A stretch of 7,722 bases of DNA from Lachnospiraceae bacterium (GTDB lineage: Bacteria > Bacillota_A > Clostridia > Lachnospirales > Lachnospiraceae). The stretch lies in NCBI GenBank assembly GCA_009774465.1, contig VSNT01000154.1, positions 1 to 7,722 on the forward strand, given 5' to 3'. Numbering within the stretch: the stretch's first letter is position 1; each line of letters begins with the position of its first letter. The notes beneath the pieces were generated by a model that did no database searches, was not told the origin of the DNA, and saw nothing but the letters and a program-made list of their open reading frames with translations. Positions 1 through 6,077 of this stretch are shown piece after piece. The translations under genes and the position numbers were made by a program.

Positions 1-325
1 TCCATGAATCAATCAGCGCAATAGAGGTTATTCCTTGCTTTTTTGCAGCATTCCATAAATACTTTTCCGTATAGTCATCTGCACTTGTTCCTGTAAAAAC
101 CACATCCGGCGATATTTCTTGTAAAAAATCATATATATGGTTCTCATCAATCGCACTGCAAAATTTCATAATATCATTGCACTCAATACCAAAGTATTGG
201 AATCGTTCTACTGCAAAGTCTTTCCCATATACAGCAACCTCATATATGCTTGAAATATTTATAATGACTGGCGCTAAAGCATTGGCTCCGCCCGGATCTC
301 TCGCTAAAAATATTATCTTTTTCAT
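1..325 (-). CDS. Partial protein with DPGGANA motif, probable GT-B-like sugar enzyme, C-terminus outside window
   Basis: The frame opens at ATG 325 and runs off the left edge: 108 whole codons are visible. The protein begins MKKIIFLARDPGGANALAPV, a beta-strand followed by a glycine-rich loop as at the N-terminus of GT-B enzymes and UDP-sugar 2-epimerases. A VAVYGKDFA strand follows at about 30-38, and VVFTGTSADDYTEKYLW at 75-91 plus ITSIALIDSW at 99-108 complete alternating strands and helices of a Rossmann-like domain. I recognise this pattern from uncharacterised proteins in polysaccharide loci but know no proven reaction. It may be a glycosyltransferase, or a NeuC/PseG-like hydrolase acting before CMP activation. 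The start is preceded only by a weak site, and a second ATG at 332 is out of frame. It lies 11 bases after the cytidylyltransferase stop, so it is co-transcribed. Confidence 0.7.
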   Translation of the reverse strand, partial: MKKIIFLARDPGGANALAPVIINISSIYEVAVYGKDFAVERFQYFGIECNDIMKFCSAIDENHIYDFLQEISPDVVFTGTSADDYTEKYLWNAAKKQGITSIALIDSW

Positions 326-336
326 ATTTCATCTCA

Positions 337-1077
337 TCAGACAATGGTTCTTTTGATGTCCTTCACATACTCTAACAAATGTGGATTTTGGTCTAAATAT
401 GCTATTACATCCCTACATGAAAAATCTACATTTTGAACATATAATCCCTTAAAAATAGAGTCGATTAACATATAATCTCCACGCTCATCTAATGTAACCT
501 CATATTCTGGTCTATTCTCAAAGCAATCTGCTTTCCAATTGTAGGAAGAAAATTTTTCCGGATGATTTGGAAAATAAATAGAGACATGCTCATGATCAGT
601 CATTTCCTGGCTTAAATTATTTACCTGCTCCAACGCTTCTGTTGAAAAAATTCTTATATCGAATCCATCCGGAAATGATCTCTCAATGTTATTTGCTACA
701 AAATCATACTCATTTTTTAAATAAAATTCCACCAAATAATCAATATGTCTCCAATCAATTAGCGGACAATCTCCAGTGGTTTCCACAATTATATCTGCGG
801 ATACGGATTTTGCAGCATCTAAAACTCGCAGCAAAACATCATCTTCGCTTCCTCTAAAATACTTGCAATTTATTTTATTACATAATTCCACTATTGCATC
901 ATCAGTATCATTAATCGTCGTGGCTACAACAACATCTGATATTCCCTGACATCTTTTCACTCTTTCAATCATATGCTGCAATAATGGTTTACCACAACTC
1001 TCCATTAAAACTTTTCCAGGCAATCTGGATGACGTCATTCTTGCTTCTATTGTCAAAACTATTTTAGGTTGTTTCAT
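337..1077 (-). CDS. SpsF-type cytidylyltransferase (acylneuraminate cytidylyltransferase-like)
   Basis: Predicted to join CMP from CTP to an acidic sugar, making the donor for a glycosyltransferase. The 246 residues carry the family nucleotide-binding signature ARMTSSRLPGKVL at 12-24, then LLQHMIERV, the VVVATT strand near 49-54, FRGSEDDVLLR at 74-84, ETTGDCPLID at 99-108 (likely metal-binding Asp), FPDGFDIRIF at 135-144, and TDHEHVS at 160-166. This pattern is that of SpsF from Bacillus spore-coat polysaccharide loci and its relatives. Known relatives activate nonulosonic acids or 3-deoxy sugars, but the substrate of SpsF-type enzymes is often unproven. The ATG at 1077 overlaps the oxidoreductase stop by four bases (ATGA), and a GTGGGGAA stretch upstream can serve as ribosome site. 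The next gene begins 11 bases after its TGA. No NeuB-type synthase is in the window. Confidence 0.9.
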   Translation of the reverse strand: MKQPKIVLTIEARMTSSRLPGKVLMESCGKPLLQHMIERVKRCQGISDVVVATTINDTDDAIVELCNKINCKYFRGSEDDVLLRVLDAAKSVSADIIVETTGDCPLIDWRHIDYLVEFYLKNEYDFVANNIERSFPDGFDIRIFSTEALEQVNNLSQEMTDHEHVSIYFPNHPEKFSSYNWKADCFENRPEYEVTLDERGDYMLIDSIFKGLYVQNVDFSCRDVIAYLDQNPHLLEYVKDIKRTIV

Positions 1078-2039
1078 TTTTGTTCCCCACTAATTTTATC
1101 ACTAATACTTTCACATAAACATATTGTTCTGTAAGCATCCATGCCCGTTGAGATTACTTCTTGCTTTAAATTCAAAACATTATATACATTTTTATATAAG
1201 TTCAGCATAGCTCCCGTTCTCTCTATCTCAATTCTTTTCTTCAAAATATAATTCAATTCGTTTGTATATACTGCTGATTCCTGTATATTATAATATTCAA
1301 TTATTCCCTCTGCATCCGAATACTTAACTCTTCCACCCTCAAAAAACAGATCAAATTCAAATACTGTAGCAATCTTACAATCAATTGGATAAAAATATAT
1401 TTTTCCCAAGCCGGCTTCCAAAACAAAAGTAACACTTGGATCATCTTCAAAATAATCATACAGAAAATTATCAACAGATAGTACTTTTAGGTCCTTCCAA
1501 AATAATTCCAAAATATTTAACATATGTGAACAATTATGGCATACTCCCTTACCATAGAAGCAATTTCCAACAATCAGTCTACCTGACTGCTCTATCCATT
1601 TTTTCAGTTCTATAAATTCCGGCATAAAACGTCTGGTATAATTAACAAATAAAGGAATATCCTTTTTACCATATAAGTCAACTAACTCTTTCGCCTGAAT
1701 TACTTTTTTAGCAATAGGCTTTTCACATATTACAGCTTTTAATTCAGAGAAAGTAGATATTTCTTTTAATACACTATAGTGAAATTCGTCAGGAACAGTA
1801 CAACAAACAATATCTATATTTTTTTGTATACTATTTAAGTTATATATTACTTTTGTTTTCCACTTTACCGCCGCTGCCTTTGCTTTTTTTTCATCTACAT
1901 CATAAAATCCTAACAAGTTAAATTTTGATAATTGTTTCACTGCATGAGCATGTGTTAATACCTGGTCATTTGAAAGATCATCATATCCACTGGCAATATT
2001 TCCAGCTCCAATTATCACAACATTATAGATTTTTTTCAA
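1074..2039 (-). CDS. Gfo/Idh/MocA-family NAD(P)-dependent sugar oxidoreductase, TTG start
   Basis: A 321-residue protein with an N-terminal Rossmann domain: VVIIGAGNIASGYDD has the GxGxxA nucleotide loop at 11-16, and CEKPIAKK at 105-112 holds the family EKP motif (106-108). NYTRRFMPEF at 133-142 and the HNCSHMLNIL segment (168-177, H172 as likely catalytic residue) belong to the C-terminal substrate domain. Members oxidise or reduce sugars or nucleotide-linked sugars; those in glycan loci often sit next to a cytidylyltransferase, as here. The start is TTG at 2039: an in-frame TAG lies two codons upstream, and the next in-frame GTG would fall inside the first beta-strand. AAGGA is 13 bases upstream, an unusually long spacing, so translation may be weak. 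The stop overlaps the next gene's start as ATGA. The substrate is not known. Confidence 0.88.
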   Translation of the reverse strand: MKKIYNVVIIGAGNIASGYDDLSNDQVLTHAHAVKQLSKFNLLGFYDVDEKKAKAAAVKWKTKVIYNLNSIQKNIDIVCCTVPDEFHYSVLKEISTFSELKAVICEKPIAKKVIQAKELVDLYGKKDIPLFVNYTRRFMPEFIELKKWIEQSGRLIVGNCFYGKGVCHNCSHMLNILELFWKDLKVLSVDNFLYDYFEDDPSVTFVLEAGLGKIYFYPIDCKIATVFEFDLFFEGGRVKYSDAEGIIEYYNIQESAVYTNELNYILKKRIEIERTGAMLNLYKNVYNVLNLKQEVISTGMDAYRTICLCESISDKISGEQK

Positions 2040-2052
2040 ATTATACTAATTA

Positions 2053-2057
2053 TCCTT
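2053..2057 (-). promoter_or_regulatory. Distant ribosome binding site AAGGA before the TTG start of the oxidoreductase
   Basis: AAGGA on the minus strand stands 13 bases before TTG 2039, in the 34-base gap after the amidase stop. No in-frame ATG exists nearby and an in-frame TAG at 2046-2048 blocks extension, so TTG remains the best start despite poor spacing. Confidence 0.45.
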
Positions 2058-2073
2058 TCTAAAACTTCCCTGA

Positions 2074-3438
2074 TTAAACCCCTTTAATTTCTCTGACATG
2101 TTGAGGGATAAAGCCATTGTCTGCCAAATAATCCAATAATTCTAATAGCAAATAATCATTAAATCTCCGAACGGATATTTGTATTCCAAAAGGTAACCCT
2201 GTTTCATTTTCGTAGAATTCAGGAATATTGACAGATGCCAAATGGCATAAATTCCATATAAGCGAAGGATCATCAACTTCAATATCTCCTCTGTCAGGAG
2301 CAACACTGGATGTACTCATAGAAATTATAGCATCATAATTCTGCATTAATAAATCCATTTTTCCACACATTATTTCCTGTTCTGAAAGAGCATCAAAAAA
2401 AATGCCACTCTCTATTGTCTCACCATGCTCAATTAACTGATTCATAATATCTGACACATGTTCTCTGTCATGATGCTCTTTTTCAAAATAGTATGAAAGA
2501 GATTTATCATAAATGATCGAGTGAATATTATGTGCTTGTCCAATAATATGATCTACATTCAGCTCTTCTATAATAATATTATTATCCTGCTGCAGCTTCT
2601 CCACAAAATCCTGTATACTATCTTTGACATAAGCTTCTGCTTCTTCCCATGTATATGTCTTTATAAAAGCAATTTTCCATTTCCTGTCACCATGAGTACG
2701 TCTATCACAATTTTTTTGTGCCTCATATACAAATGGATAATCAGGTCCTTTAACCGTAATAATCTCAAATATATCTCTTATATTCTTTACATGGCTTGTC
2801 ATAAAACCAATTGTATCGAGAGAATCTGTTGTTTTTAATACCCCTGTTCTCGGCACTAACCCAAATGATGGTTTAAATCCATAAACCCCACAAAAGCTGG
2901 CCGGACGCATAATAGATGCAGCGGTCTGTGTTGCCAATGCTACCGGAACAACCCCAAGCGCAACTGCAACCGCCGAACCAGAAGATGATGTTCCCGGAGT
3001 TTTACTGACATCATACGGGTTTAACGTTTCATTCAAAGCATGTACTGCAAACTCTGCTGTTACAGTTTTTCCCGCTATCACCCCTCCATTATATTTGATA
3101 TTGTGAATAATTCTCGCATCATTACCCGCTTCAAACCCTTCCCATATAACACTTCCCATTTGAGTTGGATAATCAATGGTATTTATTATATCTTTAACAC
3201 CAAATGGAATGCCATAAACACTTTCACCCCCCCTAATTGTTTTCACAACACTATTGGCTCTTTTTTGTTCTGCATAAGAATCATGTAATTGAATCGGTGA
3301 GAAGCTCTTCCACATTTTATACTTTTCATATTTTTGTGACAATTCAATGCACTCATTCTCTAGTTGTGTAAATGTTAATTCCTCTTTTTTTATTTTTTGC
3401 TGTATTTCTGCAATACTATACTCAATAAAAATCTTCAT
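2074..3438 (-). CDS. Amidase-signature (GatA-like) amidohydrolase coupled to the amidotransferase
   Basis: A 454-residue amidase-signature enzyme; the family hydrolyses carboxamides, and GatA members release ammonia from glutamine for a partner. The triad is visible: K82 in GIPFGVKDIINT, the cis-Ser S155 in GTSSSGSAVA, and nucleophile S175 in ATQTAASIMRPA. FCGVYGFKPSFG (182-193) and the C-terminal GLPFGIQISVRR are further family marks. The usual DTGGS reads QTAAS and SSGGS reads SSSGS, so it is not a canonical GatA; the QT form does occur in other amidases of the family. ATG at 3438 overlaps the amidotransferase stop as TAATG, with AAGGTG 7 bases upstream, which suggests coupled translation. 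Its role here is unknown: it might supply ammonia to the amidotransferase, or hydrolyse an amide or amidine on a sugar intermediate. The family call is firm; the pathway role is inference. Confidence 0.92.
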   Translation of the reverse strand: MKIFIEYSIAEIQQKIKKEELTFTQLENECIELSQKYEKYKMWKSFSPIQLHDSYAEQKRANSVVKTIRGGESVYGIPFGVKDIINTIDYPTQMGSVIWEGFEAGNDARIIHNIKYNGGVIAGKTVTAEFAVHALNETLNPYDVSKTPGTSSSGSAVAVALGVVPVALATQTAASIMRPASFCGVYGFKPSFGLVPRTGVLKTTDSLDTIGFMTSHVKNIRDIFEIITVKGPDYPFVYEAQKNCDRRTHGDRKWKIAFIKTYTWEEAEAYVKDSIQDFVEKLQQDNNIIIEELNVDHIIGQAHNIHSIIYDKSLSYYFEKEHHDREHVSDIMNQLIEHGETIESGIFFDALSEQEIMCGKMDLLMQNYDAIISMSTSSVAPDRGDIEVDDPSLIWNLCHLASVNIPEFYENETGLPFGIQISVRRFNDYLLLELLDYLADNGFIPQHVREIKGV

Positions 3439-4658
3439 TATCTTTCACCTTCTCTGGGATCCTTTCGGTCATAAATTTTTTCAATTATTTGATCATTAAA
3501 TGGAAAAATTCTTTCTCTGTTTTTATTGAGTTTAGGTTTGATTGGCAATTCAATATCCTTTATCTTCTCATGCTTTATCCTTTTCATTGTTTCATAAAAA
3601 TCTTCCTCGCTCATCCCTGTCGATTCCAAATAATAATCCAAAGCTTCCGGACGAATCGGATCAATTTGAGCACTCAATTTCAGGCCTTCATCTCTGGTTA
3701 ATAAGCCTTTCCTTATATCAACACTCGCCTGATGGGCTGCCCTACCATATCCGCGTTTTAAATAACATGTAAAATCATGCATTCCTGCCATTACACATTC
3801 AGCACTTTTATAACCTTTATACGCACCTTCTATTTCGGTTTCTTTCCAACCATATTCGTCGCGTACAAATTCCGTCTGCCGCTCCTCATCCCAAAAAATG
3901 AAATCTCCTAAATGGATTCCAAAAACCCCTTTAGCCTCACACTCTTCCGCACTTGGAACTTCAAACGGATACAAATCTTTTTGCGATAAGTATTCGCAAA
4001 CCATGTCTTTGGGTTCTACTTTGGCTGATACCTTTGTAAAATACTCTCTGTCGAATTTTCTGACAGGTTCAAAATAAGAAGCTCTGCCTGAATCTTCAGC
4101 AATAGATTCCCCATATACCAATAGCGGGATGTCAAATTTACAGGCAATATGTAATGGAAATGCTCCAACACCCGCATGGCACGTCCAGCATGTGTCCCCA
4201 ATCATCTCCAGAGATTTCCTGGCAATTTTGTTTACCAATTTTCTATTTGGAGTAAACATAATATGATCTAAATCAAACACCTCCAAACATCGTTGCAAAT
4301 TATAATACCCGGTTTCCGAAAACCAATTATGCGAAAAAGTAACCGCTAACGGTTTCATCCCGTATACTTTAGTCAATACATGTGCCTGAAAGAAACTATC
4401 CTTTCCTCCACTTATCGGTAAAATACAATCATAGTTGCTTTTTGCTTTCTCCTTAGCTTCTTCTAATATTTTACGCAACTCAATTTCTCTTTTCTTCCAA
4501 TCTATATGCATTTTTTGTTCTGATGACTGGCATGCGGTACAAATACCTAATTCATCAAAAGTAATCCCTTCTACTGTTTCCGGCAAACAACATCTAGTAC
4601 AATATCTTATATTAGGTAATAATTGATTTGATCCATATCTCATTTGCATTTTATACAT
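3438..4658 (-). CDS. N-acetyl-sugar amidotransferase, PseA/WbpG family (ATP-dependent, PP-loop)
   Basis: The family converts an N-acetyl group on a sugar to an acetamidino group, using ATP to activate the amide and ammonia as nitrogen source. Known members are WbpG of the Pseudomonas O-antigen and PseA of Campylobacter flagellin glycosylation. Seen here: a zinc-ribbon-like N-terminus (YCTRCCLPE with C20 and C23, then C40 and C43), the PP-loop SGGKDS at 83-88 for ATP, SHNWFSETG at 109-117, and CWTCH at 157-161. Its 406 residues are close to family length. Start choice is uncertain: ATG at 4658, 4649 and 4643 are all in frame. GAGAGGA abuts 4658 but sits 9 bases before 4649, so 4649 fits best; 4643 would give an ATGA overlap with the acetyltransferase stop. 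The stop shares one base with the amidase start. No HisH- or HisF-like partner, usual for WbpG, is in the window. Confidence 0.92.
   Translation of the reverse strand: MYKMQMRYGSNQLLPNIRYCTRCCLPETVEGITFDELGICTACQSSEQKMHIDWKKREIELRKILEEAKEKAKSNYDCILPISGGKDSFFQAHVLTKVYGMKPLAVTFSHNWFSETGYYNLQRCLEVFDLDHIMFTPNRKLVNKIARKSLEMIGDTCWTCHAGVGAFPLHIACKFDIPLLVYGESIAEDSGRASYFEPVRKFDREYFTKVSAKVEPKDMVCEYLSQKDLYPFEVPSAEECEAKGVFGIHLGDFIFWDEERQTEFVRDEYGWKETEIEGAYKGYKSAECVMAGMHDFTCYLKRGYGRAAHQASVDIRKGLLTRDEGLKLSAQIDPIRPEALDYYLESTGMSEEDFYETMKRIKHEKIKDIELPIKPKLNKNRERIFPFNDQIIEKIYDRKDPREGER
3446..3452 (-). promoter_or_regulatory. Ribosome binding site GAAGGTG for the amidase, inside the amidotransferase gene
   Basis: GAAGGTG on the minus strand ends 7 bases before the ATG at 3438 and lies within the last codons of the amidotransferase. 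With the TAATG stop/start overlap it supports the chosen start and translational coupling of the two genes. Confidence 0.65.
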
Positions 4659-5188
4659 TCCTCTCTTAACTTTCCATATTCAATAATATCGTGATAAGCA
4701 CCATTTTTAAATAAAGCTTGTCTCCTAATTCCCTCTTTTATAAATCCCAATTTTTCTGCCAGCTTTTGCATCCTGATATTATTATCAGCAGTTCCACAAT
4801 ACAGTCTATGCAAATTTAATCTGTTGAAGGCATGATCAATCAATACTTCTGCCGCTTCCGCTGCGTACCCCCTTCCCCAATATTCTTTCTCACCTATAAG
4901 AAAAGCCAGTTCAGCACTCCTGTCAATATAATTTATTTCTTGCAATGAGATATTTCCAATATGAGTCTGTGACCTTTGTTCAATAATAGCAAAAACAAGA
5001 TTACTTCTGCTACTATTGATTTCGTGAATATACTCCACTAATTCATCTTTTGTTTTTGGAAATCTAAAATGTGAATTAAATGCACAAACATCCCCGTCAT
5101 TAAACCAATTATAGTAATTTCCGACTACATCCTCATCCTTAAGCAAACGCATTCCAAGATTCTCTGTTTTAAAAAAAAATTTTTCCAT
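4640..5188 (-). CDS. GNAT-family N-acetyltransferase (RimJ/RimL-like), probable sugar N-acetyltransferase
   Basis: A complete 182-residue GNAT protein of the RimJ/RimL-like (Acetyltransf_3) subgroup. It has an N-terminal LRLLKDEDV-type strand and helix (about 13-21), YYNWFNDGDV at 25-34, HIGNISLQ at 76-83, the acetyl-CoA loop YWGRGYA at 103-109, and the closing N-x-x-x-x-K-LAEKLGF-x-x-EG segment at 137-153. Relatives in glycan loci, including PseH of the pseudaminate pathway, acetylate amino groups of nucleotide-linked amino sugars. Here the neighbouring amidotransferase, whose family acts on N-acetylated sugars, makes a sugar substrate more likely than a ribosomal protein. The start at 5188 is supported by a GAGGG ribosome site about 8 bases upstream, overlapping the preceding gene's stop region. 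Its own stop lies inside the start region of the amidotransferase gene. The exact substrate cannot be read from sequence. Confidence 0.9.
   Translation of the reverse strand: MEKFFFKTENLGMRLLKDEDVVGNYYNWFNDGDVCAFNSHFRFPKTKDELVEYIHEINSSRSNLVFAIIEQRSQTHIGNISLQEINYIDRSAELAFLIGEKEYWGRGYAAEAAEVLIDHAFNRLNLHRLYCGTADNNIRMQKLAEKLGFIKEGIRRQALFKNGAYHDIIEYGKLREECIKCK
4659..4665 (-). promoter_or_regulatory. Ribosome binding site GAGAGGA that argues for amidotransferase start at 4649
   Basis: GAGAGGA on the minus strand directly touches ATG 4658, which is too close for good initiation. It is 9 bases from ATG 4649 and 15 from ATG 4643. The middle codon therefore has the best spacing. The site lies inside the 3' end of the GNAT gene. 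Confidence 0.6.
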
Positions 5189-5192
5189 AATG

Positions 5193-6050
5193 CTAACCCT
5201 CTACATATTTTCGGCTTTTTTCAAAAGCGTCAACATATGAATTATAATTATAATTTACAATATGACAAGTTACACTATCTGCCAGCTTCCGGCATTCAAC
5301 ATAAGCTTTAAATGTTTTCATATATCCTTCAAATACTTCATATATGAAATACTCCCCACCTCCACGTATCTTACAACAATCCGGTTTTTCTTTATCATAT
5401 GCATGCCATGTATTAATAAACAATTCATTAGAATCATCAAATTTTATTTCCTTAAAATCATCATGATCCACTCCAAATAATGCAACTTCTTTAAATCCAA
5501 AAACAATTGAAAAAAATATAGAGGGTACCGCCACTGATTCTGTAACTATCATGGCTTGATTTTTTAAATATAATTTTTTTCTTCTTTTATCAGGCAAATT
5601 CATACATATATTTCTATTAATTGTAATTATATTTATATTTGAATTATTAATTTGAAAGTCGAGTCCATTCCACGTAACGATAAACATTTTCCAATCCACT
5701 TTATCAAAAACTTTCCTAATTCCAATATATTCGTCTAAGCGTTCTGTTTTCCGGGCTATATCTTCATTAGTAAGCATTGAATCTACTGCGCAATAAAATT
5801 TCGGTTTTATGGAAAAAAAGTCTTTCTCATTATACTGCGGAAAAGAATTCATGCACAAAACATCATATCCTAAAAAATCATTTCTATTTTCAAGGAATAA
5901 ATCCTGACTGGGACCATTACCCAATATTACGATCTTATCCCCCATAATTTTTGGTTTTGTAGGTTTAACGCCATGATACATATTTTGCATGTTTGCCACA
6001 AAAGTATTATACGATTCATTCATACTAATTAAAGCATTTATTAGCCCCAT
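5193..6050 (-). CDS. GNGPS-motif protein, GT42/MAF (DUF115-like) candidate glycosyltransferase
   Basis: A 285-residue soluble protein. KIVILGNGPS at 39-48 resembles the CMP-binding GNGPS loop near the N-terminus of GT42 sialyltransferases and the related motif of the MAF/DUF115 family. Next come MNSF at 67-70 and IKPKFYCAVD at 81-90, which fit the NxF and KPKYY-x-x-D pattern of this group. A second core segment, SIVFGFKEVALFGVDHDDF (181-199), matches the GYKEIYLxGxD stretch of these enzymes. H216 in NTWHAYDK lies where GT42 enzymes place a catalytic His, but I could not align it formally. Length is close to short GT42 enzymes and far below full MAF proteins. Beside a cytidylyltransferase gene, transfer of a CMP-linked acidic sugar is a reasonable inference; it could also be an uncharacterised MptE-like protein. 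GAAGGGAAGGA precedes the ATG at 6050. The gene is very AT-rich, and the next gene starts 4 bases after its stop. Confidence 0.65.
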   Translation of the reverse strand: MGLINALISMNESYNTFVANMQNMYHGVKPTKPKIMGDKIVILGNGPSQDLFLENRNDFLGYDVLCMNSFPQYNEKDFFSIKPKFYCAVDSMLTNEDIARKTERLDEYIGIRKVFDKVDWKMFIVTWNGLDFQINNSNINIITINRNICMNLPDKRRKKLYLKNQAMIVTESVAVPSIFFSIVFGFKEVALFGVDHDDFKEIKFDDSNELFINTWHAYDKEKPDCCKIRGGGEYFIYEVFEGYMKTFKAYVECRKLADSVTCHIVNYNYNSYVDAFEKSRKYVEG

Positions 6051-6077
6051 CGTCCTTCCCTTCCATCTCTTTGCTGA

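Noticed and set aside
642..857. Plus-strand reading frame of 71 codons
   Set aside because: Antisense to the cytidylyltransferase, whose frame is strongly conserved; no sign of an independent gene.
2040..2073. Possible terminator or promoter in the widest gap
   Set aside because: The 34 bases show no GC-rich hairpin with a T run and no clear promoter pair, only a ribosome site; the operon appears continuous.
2570..2585. Perfect 16-base AT palindrome
   Set aside because: It lies in the amidase coding region over an Asn-Asn-Ile-Ile-Ile run, has no GC stem or T tract, and is expected by chance in such AT-rich sequence; not a terminator or operator.
2521..2838. Plus-strand reading frame of 105 codons
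   Set aside because: It lies wholly antisense to the amidase gene, has no recognisable domain, and its hydrophobic, Cys- and Ile-rich content is what the reverse of an AT-rich gene gives.
3040..3288. Plus-strand reading frame of 82 codons
   Set aside because: Antisense to the conserved N-terminal half of the amidase, with no domain or convincing ribosome site.
4016..4201. Minus-strand 61-codon frame inside the amidotransferase
   Set aside because: It is an out-of-frame shadow overlapping the CWTCH region of the real gene.
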